Positions 32,610 to 40,804 of a DNA stretch of 64,000 nt are shown here, piece by piece; positions within the stretch are counted from its first letter, which is position 1; each line of letters starts with the position of its first letter. The DNA comes from Elusimicrobiota bacterium (GTDB lineage Bacteria > Elusimicrobiota > Elusimicrobia > UBA1565): positions 155,129 through 219,128 of the forward strand of contig JACPXC010000046.1 of assembly GCA_016196755.1 (NCBI GenBank), read 5' to 3'. Below the pieces are notes generated by a model. That model searched no databases. It was not told the DNA's origin and saw nothing but the letters and a program-made list of their open reading frames with translations. The position numbers and the translations under genes are program-made.

Positions 32610-33790
32610 AGGGGGTCCAAGACGCGGTCCGGGCCGCCCTCGTGGACCTGAGGAGAGACACGCCCCGTTCCCTTCTCTCCTTGTCCGGGGTCGTGATCGG
32701 CGCGGCGGCGCTGACCCTGATCCTGGCGATAGGGGGCGGATTCCGCCGCCGCATCCTGGCCGAGGCCGCGCGGACCGGCAGCCTGCAGGAGCTCCGGCTC
32801 TTTCCGGAGCGCCCGGCCGGGCTCCAACCCGGGGACGCGGAGCGGCTCAAGCGCCTCCCCATTCTCGAGGAGGTGGCTCCCGAGGCGGCCCTCTACGGCG
32901 AGCTCGTGCGCAGCCGCGACGGGACGGCCAGAGCCGACATCCAGGGGCTCTCCGGCGACAGCGCCCGGCTCCCAAGAATCCTCCGGGGCCGGGCCATCCT
33001 GCCCCAGGAGTTCGCCCAGCGTAGGCAGGTATGCCTTCTGGGCTCCTCGCGGCTGAGCGCGCTCTTCCCCGACGGCCAAGCCCTGGGCCGGACTCTGTGG
33101 GTGCAGCAGGTTCCATGGACCGTGGTCGGCGTCTACGCCCCGGGCGGACCCGCGTCCTCGAGCCGCCTGGAGGAGAGCGGGGTGCTGCTCCCCCTCCCGG
33201 CCGCCGCGCGGCTCCATCCCGGGCTCAGGACCCAGAGCCTGCTCCTGCGGGTCCTTCCGGGCCGGGTCGAGGAGGCCTCCGAGCGCGTCCTGGAGGCGCT
33301 CTCGCGGGGGGATCCGAGCCGCAGGGCGATGTACCGGCTGGAGGACTGGGGGTTTTTCGTCCAGGAGCGCGTGCGGCGGACGAACCTGCTCACCTGGACG
33401 GGCTCCTTGATCGCGCTGTTGATCCTGCTGGTAGGCGAGATCGGCGTGATGAACATAGTGCTGGCGTCGGTAGCCGAGCGCACGCGCGAGATCGGCCTGA
33501 GGCGCGCGCTCGGCGCGCGGAAGCTGGACATCTTGCGGCAGTTCCTGTGGGAAGGCGGGCTGCTGAGCGGCACGGGCTGCGCCCTCGGGCTGATCCTGGG
33601 CCGGGCCCTGGCTGAGAGCGCCTGCTCGCTCTTGGGCCTGCTGGCCGGAGAGGAGCTCCGGCCCTTCCTGCACCCCGGCCTCGCGGCGCTCGCCCTGGGC
33701 GGCGCGACCCTCCTGGGAGCGGTCTTCGGGCTCTATCCGGCCTCCCTGGCCGTGCGCCTGTCGCCGGCCGAGGCGCTGCGGGCGGATTGA
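32606..33790 (+). CDS. FtsX/MacB-type ABC permease
   Basis: 394 residues starting from GTG. TM1 near 25-45 (SGVVIGAAALTLILAIGGG), a periplasmic MacB-PCD domain (about 50-250), then three C-terminal membrane helices of the FtsX domain, including GEIGVMNIVLASVAERTREIGLRRALGAR and AEALRAD at the end. This is a MacB permease without fused ATPase. With the adaptor, ATPase and TolC-like protein it completes a tripartite exporter. Confidence 0.92.
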   Translation: MKGVQDAVRAALVDLRRDTPRSLLSLSGVVIGAAALTLILAIGGGFRRRILAEAARTGSLQELRLFPERPAGLQPGDAERLKRLPILEEVAPEAALYGELVRSRDGTARADIQGLSGDSARLPRILRGRAILPQEFAQRRQVCLLGSSRLSALFPDGQALGRTLWVQQVPWTVVGVYAPGGPASSSRLEESGVLLPLPAAARLHPGLRTQSLLLRVLPGRVEEASERVLEALSRGDPSRRAMYRLEDWGFFVQERVRRTNLLTWTGSLIALLILLVGEIGVMNIVLASVAERTREIGLRRALGARKLDILRQFLWEGGLLSGTGCALGLILGRALAESACSLLGLLAGEELRPFLHPGLAALALGGATLLGAVFGLYPASLAVRLSPAEALRAD

Positions 33791-33794
33791 GGAC

Positions 33795-35228
33795 ATGCAC
33801 CGCGCGATCGGCCTCTCGGCGCTCCTCGTCCTCGGGACCGCCGCCCGGGCTCAGGAGGGCGGGACCACCCGGCTGAGCTTGGAGGAGTATGAACGGTTGG
33901 CCCTGGAGCAAAGCCTGCGCATGCGCACCGCGCGGGATACGCTGCGGTCCCAGGAGTACGGCCGCGAGCTCGCGGTCCGGCCGCTCTACCTGCCCTCCTT
34001 GAGCGCCGAGGCCGAGGCCGGCCGCGCCGTCTCCGAGGACGGCGTCGCCCCCCCCATTAAGACCGACACGGGAGAGGGTAGGCTCTCGCTCACCCAGCCC
34101 TTCCTGACCGGGACGGATCTGAGCGTGACCGGCTCGGTCGCGGTCTCGGAGAGCCGCGTCCCCGGGCCCGAGTTGGCCTCCAGCGACCGCAGCCTGCCCG
34201 CATGGAGCGCCTCCCTGACCCAGCCGCTCTACCTTTTCGTCGGGAACCCGCGCCTGCGCGCGCGGCGCCGCGCCGACCTCGCCTACCAGGGCGCCTCGGA
34301 CGCGAAGCGCTCCGAGGAGCTGGCGGTCCTCGTGGAGGCCCGCAGCCTCTACTACGCCATGACCGTGGCCGCGGAGTCGCTGTACGTCGAGCAGGCGAAG
34401 CTCGAGTCGGCGCGCTCGGTTCACCGCATCAGCCAGGAGCTGGTCAAGGCCGGGCGTCTCGCTCCCGTGGAGACGGCCCGGGCCGACATCCGGCTCAAGC
34501 GCGACATGCGCAGGGTGCAGAACGCGAACAGCCTGCGCCACCAGGCGGCCAACCAGCTCAAGGACTTCGTCCTGCTCGCCTCTACGGCCACGGTGCGTCT
34601 GGCCACCCCCCTGGAATACCGGCCTTTCGAGGAGCCTCTGGAGCTGCTTCTAGCCCTGGCGGCCCGCCAGAACCCCGACCTGCGCGCCGCGCGGCGCTCG
34701 GCCGAGACCGCCCAGCTCGACCTCTCCGACGCGCGCGAGGGGAACCGCCCGCGCCTAAGCCTCAACGGGACCTACGCCTTCGAGCGGAACCGGCCCACGC
34801 CCGGCTCCCTCACGGAGCCTAAGTCCTGGAGCGCCCTCGTGGGCCTGAACTGGCCCCTGTTCGACGGCACCCAGACCCGGCTCCGCGCGCGCCAGGCCCG
34901 CATCGCCATCGACAACCTCCGCCGCGACGTGGAGTCCCGCGAGCGGGAGCTCCTCGTCGCCGTGCGCAACGCCTACCTCGACCTCAAGCGCGCCGAGGAG
35001 CAGGTCCGGGACTTCGAGCCCCAAGGCCGTTCCGCGCGCCAGAACCTCGAGGTGGTGCGGCTGCAGTACAAGAACGGCCTGGCCCGGCTCATCGACGTGT
35101 TCGACGCCGAGAACGAACTCCGGGACCTCGAGCTGGAGTCCCTGAACCTCCTCTCCGACTTCAACCGCGCGCGCGACCGCCTCGGCGCCCTGGTAGGGCT
35201 GGACCCGCGCGACGTCGGCGCCCCCTGA
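33795..35228 (+). CDS. TolC-family outer-membrane efflux protein
   Basis: 477 residues with a signal peptide (1-17, ending RAQ) and two OEP repeats of long amphipathic helices, with LSLEEYERLALEQSLRMRTARD at the start and LVVAVRNAYLDLKRAEEQV and RLQYKNGLARLIDVFDAENELRDLELE in the second half, as in TolC. Length is typical. Begins four bases after the permease stop. The TGA stop at 35226 is also the first three bases of the second 11-bp repeat array. Confidence 0.9.
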   Translation: MHRAIGLSALLVLGTAARAQEGGTTRLSLEEYERLALEQSLRMRTARDTLRSQEYGRELAVRPLYLPSLSAEAEAGRAVSEDGVAPPIKTDTGEGRLSLTQPFLTGTDLSVTGSVAVSESRVPGPELASSDRSLPAWSASLTQPLYLFVGNPRLRARRRADLAYQGASDAKRSEELAVLVEARSLYYAMTVAAESLYVEQAKLESARSVHRISQELVKAGRLAPVETARADIRLKRDMRRVQNANSLRHQAANQLKDFVLLASTATVRLATPLEYRPFEEPLELLLALAARQNPDLRAARRSAETAQLDLSDAREGNRPRLSLNGTYAFERNRPTPGSLTEPKSWSALVGLNWPLFDGTQTRLRARQARIAIDNLRRDVESRERELLVAVRNAYLDLKRAEEQVRDFEPQGRSARQNLEVVRLQYKNGLARLIDVFDAENELRDLELESLNLLSDFNRARDRLGALVGLDPRDVGAP

Positions 35229-35278
35229 GCCGGCCCTGAGGCCCGGCTGATCCGATCCGGAGCCCCTACGGCTACACT
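35226..35278 (+). promoter_or_regulatory. Triple 11-bp direct-repeat operator with -10 box, second copy
   Basis: TGAGCCGGCCC (35226-35236), TGAGGCCCGGC (35237-35247) and TGATCCGATCC (35248-35258), the last unit identical to the copy at 29276. Fourteen bases later is TACACT (35273-35278), the same distance as at the first array. It overlaps the TolC gene stop and precedes the small secreted protein at 35309. Confidence 0.6.
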
Positions 35279-35308
35279 GAGGCCGTAGGCAGGTCGCGGA
35301 GGCGGAAC

Positions 35309-35791
35309 ATGAAAACGGTGCGAAAGGCGGTCGAAGGGGCGCTCCTGGCGGCGGGGCTTATTGTTCTGGCGGGGCCGGCATGGTGCGGGGACGACTGCGA
35401 TCCGATATTCAAAAGTTGCGGCCCGGTCCAGGAGAACCAGCAGACCCGGCAATCCACGGAGCCCGCTAAAGGCGATTGCGAGGGGCCGCGCGAAGAGGCG
35501 AAAGACGCCCGGATGAAGCTGCGGGAGGAGAATGCATCCATTCGCAAGGCATTCGAAGATCAGATGGCGGCCCTGAAGAAAGAGCTCAAGGGACCCAAGG
35601 GGCCCGACTCTCATGCGGCGCGGGTGGCGAAGATCGAGGAGCTGCGGGCGCTCAAGAGTGAGTACCACGCTGCCTTGGATGCAAAGAAGAAGGGAATCCG
35701 GGATAAAGTGCCTGAGGAGTGCCGGCGAGCGAGGCCTCAGAAGGATGGCGATGAGAAGGGCGGCAAGAGACAAGGCAAGGGCGGGCGGTGA
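35309..35791 (+). CDS. Small secreted charged protein, unknown function
   Basis: 160 residues: signal peptide about 1-26 (ends GPAWCG), two or more cysteines soon after (DDCD, KSCG, GDCEG), then a Lys/Glu-rich helical region and a basic tail (GGKRQGKGGR). No known family recognised. It shares promoter architecture with the small secreted protein at 29361, though the two proteins are not clearly similar beyond size and signal peptide. GGAGG lies before the ATG. Confidence 0.7.
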   Translation: MKTVRKAVEGALLAAGLIVLAGPAWCGDDCDPIFKSCGPVQENQQTRQSTEPAKGDCEGPREEAKDARMKLREENASIRKAFEDQMAALKKELKGPKGPDSHAARVAKIEELRALKSEYHAALDAKKKGIRDKVPEECRRARPQKDGDEKGGKRQGKGGR

Positions 35792-35825
35792 GGACTGAGG
35801 TCGTATGCAGGTCGCGGAGGAAAAG

Positions 35826-36215
35826 ATGAACGCAGAACCCGTAGCGCGGACCCGTCAGTGGAGGCCCCTCCAGGCTCCGCCGCAAAGACCCCACCGGAAA
35901 CGGCCCGAAGCCTGGAAATCCCTGGCGCTTTGGATGGGCCTCTGCCTGGCGCTGACCGCAGCGGTGAACAACCGGCTCTTCGGGGAGGAAACGGCCGAGC
36001 CCACGGGGCGGTCGTGGAAGTCCCGAGTCGCGGGCAGGCCGGACTTCCCCGTGCCGGCGCCGGGAGCCGAGCACGCCCTGGCCCTCGAGGAGCTCGACAG
36101 GAGACCGCGGGGACCAGGCATGCGGCGCCGGAGAAACAAAGCAGGAAAAGTCAACGAGCTGGTGGCGCGGCGCCCCTCCGAGGTCCGACTATTGAATCCG
36201 GCCCGCGGATATTGA
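35826..36215 (+). CDS. Small protein with one membrane segment, unknown
   Basis: 129 residues, basic, with one hydrophobic segment (about residues 34-48) between Arg/Lys-rich parts. Start chosen at ATG 35826, because the 27-base leader before it (35794-35820, including GGAGG) is nearly identical to the leader of the gene at 35309. Codon use looks less constrained than in its neighbours, so this could be a young or non-functional gene. No family recognised. Confidence 0.45.
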   Translation: MNAEPVARTRQWRPLQAPPQRPHRKRPEAWKSLALWMGLCLALTAAVNNRLFGEETAEPTGRSWKSRVAGRPDFPVPAPGAEHALALEELDRRPRGPGMRRRRNKAGKVNELVARRPSEVRLLNPARGY

Positions 36216-36243
36216 ACACTCTGCTGGCGCTCGCGGCGCCAGC

Positions 36244-36921
36244 ATGCCTGCATCGATCCTGATCATCACGGAGAACGGAGCGGACTCCGTCGCCGGCCTC
36301 TCGCGAGTCCTGACCGAGGACGGACACCAGCCCTCCGTCGCCGCCGGCTGGGGCGAGGGCTGGAAGCAGTTCGAGAAGCTGCGGCCGGCCATGGTGGTCT
36401 TGGACCTGGGCCCCAAGCCCAAGCGCGGCCTCGAGGTCTGCTCGAAGGTCCGGGCCCACCCCACGCTCTCGACCGCCTCGGTCGTCCTGCTGGCCGTCGA
36501 CGGCGGGATCGAGGAGAAGGAGCGCGGTTTCTCGGCCGGCGCGGACCTCTACCTCACCAAGCCTTTCGACGACAAGCGCCTGCGGCTCTGGGTCACGGCC
36601 CTCCTGCGCCGCGCCCGCAGCGACGAGAAGGAAGGCGGGGTCCTGCGCGCCGAGGACTTCGTCATCGACCCGCGCGCCAAGACCGTCAAGACCGGCGGCC
36701 AGCTCATCCGCGACCTCACGCAGAAGGAGTTCCAACTGCTCTACGAGCTGGTCCGTCGGCGCCCGCGCACCCTCTCCAAGGAGTTCATCATGCGCTCGCT
36801 CTGGAACTCCATCCTGCGCGACAACACCGTCGAGGTCCACGTCTGGAACCTGCGCAAGAAGCTCGGCCCCGCGGGCGGCCGGATCCTCACGGTGGCGAAA
36901 GCGGGCTACAGGTTCGCCTGA
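36244..36921 (+). CDS. OmpR-type regulator with degenerate receiver
   Basis: 225 residues. The winged-helix domain is normal (LTQKEFQLLYELVRRRPRTLSK, NTVEVHVWNLRKKLG, GYRFA). In the receiver, D54 and K106 are kept, but the acidic pocket reads E10-N11 and the switch Thr/Ser is A84, so phosphorylation may be weak or lost. Located right after the second small secreted genes and one base before another OmpR-type regulator, suggesting the two act together. Confidence 0.87.
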   Translation: MPASILIITENGADSVAGLSRVLTEDGHQPSVAAGWGEGWKQFEKLRPAMVVLDLGPKPKRGLEVCSKVRAHPTLSTASVVLLAVDGGIEEKERGFSAGADLYLTKPFDDKRLRLWVTALLRRARSDEKEGGVLRAEDFVIDPRAKTVKTGGQLIRDLTQKEFQLLYELVRRRPRTLSKEFIMRSLWNSILRDNTVEVHVWNLRKKLGPAGGRILTVAKAGYRFA

Positions 36922-36922
36922 G

Positions 36923-37612
36923 ATGGCCGACCGACCCGTGCGCGGCCGCATCCTGATCGTCGAGGACCACGTCGAGGTGGCCCAGGTGATCTCCGAGGCC
37001 TTGACCGAGAAGGGCTACTCCACGGTCATGTCCGCCAGCGTGGCCGAGGCCAAGGGCCTGCTCAACGCCCAGTTCTTCGACCTCGCCGTCGTGGACTTCA
37101 ACCTCGGGGACGGCACCGGCGTCGAGGTCTGCCGCCACATCCGCGAGAAGACCTCCAACCGCGCGATGCCGATCATCATGCTCACCGGCCAGAAGGGCGT
37201 CGAGGAGATGGGCGAGGGCATCGCCTCGGGCGCCGACTACTATCTCACCAAGCCGATGGCCGTGGCCGAGCTCCTGCTCTGGGTGCGCTCGCTTTTGCGC
37301 CGCGTGCACCAGGACTGGGACCGCGGCAGCACGATCGGTGTCCCCGGCCTGCGCATCAACCCCGACATCCGTACGGTCTGGGTCGAGCGCGAGGTGGTAC
37401 GCGGCCTCACCGCCAAGGAGTTCGACATCCTTCTGCAGTTGGCGCTGGCGTTCCCATCCTCGCTCGACTCGAGCGAACTGGCCCAGCGCGTCTGGGGCCA
37501 GGAGCCGGCCACCAACACCCTGGCCGTCCACGTGATGAGCCTGCGCCGCAAGCTCGGCCTCAAGGGCGGCTCGCGCATCATCACGACCTCCGACGGCTAC
37601 GCCCTGCAATAG
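36923..37612 (+). CDS. OmpR-type response regulator
   Basis: 229 residues. Receiver with E14-D15 pocket, D58, T88 and K110; winged helix with LTAKEFDILLQLALAFPSS, TNTLAVHVMSLRRKLG and DGYALQ. The pocket has one Glu for Asp, which is common and usually functional. One base separates it from the preceding regulator. No kinase gene is attached to this pair, so it may be served by the kinase at 26867 or one elsewhere. Confidence 0.9.
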   Translation: MADRPVRGRILIVEDHVEVAQVISEALTEKGYSTVMSASVAEAKGLLNAQFFDLAVVDFNLGDGTGVEVCRHIREKTSNRAMPIIMLTGQKGVEEMGEGIASGADYYLTKPMAVAELLLWVRSLLRRVHQDWDRGSTIGVPGLRINPDIRTVWVEREVVRGLTAKEFDILLQLALAFPSSLDSSELAQRVWGQEPATNTLAVHVMSLRRKLGLKGGSRIITTSDGYALQ

Positions 37613-37617
37613 GGCGC

Positions 37618-37684
37618 CTTAACCGACCCTTAAATCCCGCGTTTTCGCCTCATCTTTGTCTTTAATAAATAAGCGCTATTTAAT
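37618..37684 (+). promoter_or_regulatory. Candidate operator and promoter upstream of the TPR protein
   Basis: CTTAA occurs at 37618-37622 and again at 37629-37633, an 11-bp period like an OmpR-type site. Downstream lies TTGTCT (37656-37661), a 17-base spacer and TTTAAT (37679-37684). The AT-rich patch 37655-37690 stands out from the GC-rich surroundings. Confidence 0.4.
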
Positions 37685-37734
37685 TAAGTTCGATTTCATT
37701 CGTCCTGCCTGGGCTCGGCGCGCATCCTTGAGGC

Positions 37735-38544
37735 ATGAAGAGCGCGAGCATCAGCCTGGCGGCCTTGACCCTGATCGCGGTCACCACGGTCCGCGCCGCC
37801 GTCACGATGCCCATGGCCCACAACGCCGGCGCGGATTCCAACCTCCTTGATCAAGCCGAGGTCCGCCTGCACACCGGCGAGACCAGCAAGGCACTGCGCC
37901 TGCTCGATGCGGCCGTGGCCAACGAGCCCGGCAACCCCGCGGCTTACGAACTACGCGCGAAAGCCCTGCTCGAGCTGGGCCGCCACCGCCTGGCCTCCGC
38001 CGACGTCGACCGCGCCATCGAGCTGGCTCCGGAGGGCAAGCCTTCCTGGAAGGTTCTCCGGATGCGGGCGATCGTCGACAGCAGCCTCAACGGCTATCGG
38101 ACGTTCCTCAACGACGCCCACGCGGCCATCCTGCGCAACCCCAACGACGTGGGCGCCCGCTACCGAAAGGCCTGGGCCCATGCCGGGCTGGGCCAGAATC
38201 AAGAGTCCCTCGACTCCCTGCGCGACGCCGTCGCCCTCCAACCGGCCCTGCAGCGCGTCCATGCCCGGGCCGCGGCGCTCGGCCTCGACGCCGACCTGAT
38301 CGGCGTCTTCTCCAGCGAGGCGCGCGTCAACGCGGCGCCTCCGCCCCCGACCATCGCCGCCCCTAAGGCCGCGCCGACGGCGCGCCGGGAGCTTCCGCTG
38401 TGGGGCTACGCGCTGATCTCCGTCGTCTGCGCCCTCTTCGCCGCCGGGCTCGGGGTCTGGGCGTCGGGCGGCGGCCTGAGCGGCATGGACCGGCTCTGCT
38501 ACGGCGGCACCGACCGCCGAAGCATGCCCTTGACCGTCCCTTAA
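37735..38544 (+). CDS. TPR protein with C-terminal membrane helix
   Basis: 269 residues: signal peptide about 1-21, three to four TPR units (about 38-175, with AYELRAKALLELGRH and ARYRKAWAHAGLGQ), a Pro/Ala linker, and one membrane helix (about 222-243). The layout mirrors the TPR and membrane parts of the kinases at 22443 and 24307, without any kinase. Function unknown; probably periplasmic protein interaction. Confidence 0.75.
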   Translation: MKSASISLAALTLIAVTTVRAAVTMPMAHNAGADSNLLDQAEVRLHTGETSKALRLLDAAVANEPGNPAAYELRAKALLELGRHRLASADVDRAIELAPEGKPSWKVLRMRAIVDSSLNGYRTFLNDAHAAILRNPNDVGARYRKAWAHAGLGQNQESLDSLRDAVALQPALQRVHARAAALGLDADLIGVFSSEARVNAAPPPPTIAAPKAAPTARRELPLWGYALISVVCALFAAGLGVWASGGGLSGMDRLCYGGTDRRSMPLTVP

Positions 38545-38697
38545 GCCGCGGTGAAGCGCACGCCGGGGTCTCGGAGATAAGCTCGTCCCAGAAAGCATTA
38601 TTTTCTTAAGCCGGATTTCATTTGACGGCCTTTCCCTTCGGACGCTATCCTGGCGTCGTCGCTCGAGCATAAGTAACATCGGGCGACTCGGAGGTGG

Positions 38698-39984
38698 ATG
38701 ATGGCCATAAAGACGTGGCCGTTGCTGTGCGCTTTAGCCTTGTCGCTCCCCCCTGTCGCAGCCGCGTTCGAATTCGACCAAGGCGTCGACGTCAAAGACG
38801 CCCTGAATTCCGCTCCCCAGTCCGCCCCCGAGCCCGGGGACCTCTCGGTCCAGGCCGCGCCGTCCGGCCGCGCGAAGTGGACGGTCATGTACTTTATCAA
38901 CGGCAAGAACAACCTCGTCTCCTACGTGGACCCCGACCTCAACCACATGGAGGAAGTGGGCTCGACCGACCGGCTCAAGATCCTCTCCGAGATCGGCAAG
39001 TCCGGCGAGAGCGTCAAACGCCGCCGGATGGAGTGGGACGACCAACCGCAGACCGTGACGTCGCCGGTAGCCGTCGACCTGGGCGCCTCGGACATGGGCG
39101 ACTGGAAGACCCTGGCCGCCTTCGGAAAGTGGGCCAAGGCCAACTATCCCGCGGAGCACTACCTCCTCTCGATCTGGAACCACGGCAGCGGCTGGCTCCA
39201 GCAGCGGCCCCGGGGCGACGGCGAGTGGTCGACCTCGGGGATCTCCTACGACGACGAGACCGGCCACCACATCAAGACCACGGAGCTGGCCCAGGCCCTG
39301 GCCGCGATGGGCGGCGTCGACGTCTACGCCAGCGACGCCTGCCTCATGCAGATGGCCGAGGTCAGTTACGAGCTCCGGAACGTCGCCAAAGTCGTCGTCG
39401 GTTCGGAGGACAACGAGCCCGCGGTAGGCTGGAACTACGCCCGCTACCTCGGGCCGTTGGCGAGGAACCCTCAGATGAGCCCCCAGCAGGTCGGCCAGGC
39501 CTACGTGACGGCCTTCCAAGACTCCTACGCGCTCTTGGGCCTGACCACGACGGTATCGTCGCTCAACGCGGAGACCTTCCGGCGCTTCATCCCGCTCATC
39601 AACGCCTGGACTGTGGAGATGTTCGAGGCCGACGAGAAGGAGCTGGTCCGGACCGCCCGCCGCGACGTCCAGTCCTACTCCGACAGCGACAACGTCGATT
39701 TAGTCGACTTCGTCGAGCGCATCGGCGCCGGAACGCGCCGCGCCTCCGTCCGGCGCGCGGGCCAACGGCTGACCGACTTCGTGCGCCGGCGGCTGGTGAC
39801 ATCCAACGCCAGCACCGGCGAACGCGTGGCGGGCTCGACCGGCTTGGCGATCTACCTGCCGACCGGGTCCTTCAACGAGGACTACGCCCAGCTCGCCTGG
39901 GCCCGCGACAGCACCTGGCCGAACTTCGCCAGGTGGGTCTCGCACGTCATGTCGGAGACCCCGACCCCAAAGTTAAAAAGTTAA
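38698..39984 (+). CDS. Clostripain-like (C11) cysteine protease, secreted
   Basis: 428 residues with a signal peptide (about 1-23). The C11 caspase-like fold is shown by MYFINGKNNL at the first strand, catalytic H162 in SIWNHGSGW and catalytic C215 in ASDACLMQMAE, with YELR and VVGSEDNEP following. Clostripains cleave after Arg or Lys and often self-activate. GGAGG precedes the ATG; a second ATG directly follows. About 150 bases of upstream sequence contain an AT-rich patch but no clear promoter. Confidence 0.9.
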   Translation: MMAIKTWPLLCALALSLPPVAAAFEFDQGVDVKDALNSAPQSAPEPGDLSVQAAPSGRAKWTVMYFINGKNNLVSYVDPDLNHMEEVGSTDRLKILSEIGKSGESVKRRRMEWDDQPQTVTSPVAVDLGASDMGDWKTLAAFGKWAKANYPAEHYLLSIWNHGSGWLQQRPRGDGEWSTSGISYDDETGHHIKTTELAQALAAMGGVDVYASDACLMQMAEVSYELRNVAKVVVGSEDNEPAVGWNYARYLGPLARNPQMSPQQVGQAYVTAFQDSYALLGLTTTVSSLNAETFRRFIPLINAWTVEMFEADEKELVRTARRDVQSYSDSDNVDLVDFVERIGAGTRRASVRRAGQRLTDFVRRRLVTSNASTGERVAGSTGLAIYLPTGSFNEDYAQLAWARDSTWPNFARWVSHVMSETPTPKLKS

Positions 39985-39999
39985 GGTGGCACCGGCGTC

Positions 40000-40028
40000 T
40001 TGACGCTGTAACCTCGTCCCCTTATCCT
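40000..40028 (+). promoter_or_regulatory. Sigma-70-type promoter, leaderless arrangement
   Basis: TTGACG (40000-40005), a 17-base spacer, and TATCCT (40023-40028). The predicted start site is at or one base before the ATG at 40036, and no Shine-Dalgarno sequence can fit. Confidence 0.55.
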
Positions 40029-40035
40029 TAAGCGG

Positions 40036-40803
40036 ATGAAGTGGTGGGTCTATAGCGACGGGCTGGTCTGCGGGCCGTATTACCCGGAGACCCTGACTCG
40101 GCGGCCTAGCTTCACGAGCGACTCGCTGGTCTGCCCGGAGGAAGGCGAAGGCGGCGCGGCGGCTCAGTGGCTGCGGGCCGGCAACGTCCGGACCCTGCGC
40201 GCGATGCTCGAGGGGCGGCCGTTTCCCCCCGACCCGACGCTCGACGACGTCGCCGACCATCGGCGGCTGGCCGAGCGGCTCACCGAGCTCGAGAGCGCGG
40301 CGCGCCGGCAGGCCGCCGAACTCAAGAACCTTGCCCAGAGCGAGGGGCTGCTGCGCCTCGAGCTCGGACGCAAGGACCTCGAGCTCAAGGCGCTCAACGC
40401 CCGGCTGGCCAAGGCCGGCTCGCAGATGGCCGCGGTCAAGGCCCTCGAGGAGGGCCTGCGGGCGATCATGGAAGGTCTGCGCGAACAGGGCGCCGAAGGC
40501 ACGGCCCTCGAGGCGCGCCTGAGCGGCTTCGCCGCGGAGATAGCCCGCTCCATCGACCGCGCCGACAAGGCGGCCGCCGAGAGCCTGCGCGAGGCCGCGG
40601 GCCTCGTCGACGCCACGCGCGCCGGGGTCCTGCGCTCGATCAAGGCCGCGGAAAAAACCCTGGCGGCCCTGGTGGAGGAACGCGCCTCGGCCGGCGCTCC
40701 CCCCAAGAAAGGCGGACGCCACGCGCGCCGCGTCCGCCAGCAGCTGGCGCCCTCCGAGCTCGGCCTTCCCGACGCCGTGCCGCTCGACCCGCCCTCGTTC
40801 TAA
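40036..40803 (+). CDS. Coiled-coil protein with GYF-like N-terminus
   Basis: 255 residues. The first 50 residues (WWVYSDGLVCGPYYPETL, SLVCPEEGEG, WLRAG) resemble a GYF_2-type domain, which in bacteria often opens proteins with 'displayed result of a request' layout. The rest is a long coiled coil (about 75-220) with a basic tail. Function unknown. Its stop at 40803 is one base from the stop of the convergent CreD-like gene. Confidence 0.55.
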   Translation: MKWWVYSDGLVCGPYYPETLTRRPSFTSDSLVCPEEGEGGAAAQWLRAGNVRTLRAMLEGRPFPPDPTLDDVADHRRLAERLTELESAARRQAAELKNLAQSEGLLRLELGRKDLELKALNARLAKAGSQMAAVKALEEGLRAIMEGLREQGAEGTALEARLSGFAAEIARSIDRADKAAAESLREAAGLVDATRAGVLRSIKAAEKTLAALVEERASAGAPPKKGGRHARRVRQQLAPSELGLPDAVPLDPPSF

Positions 40804-40804
40804 G

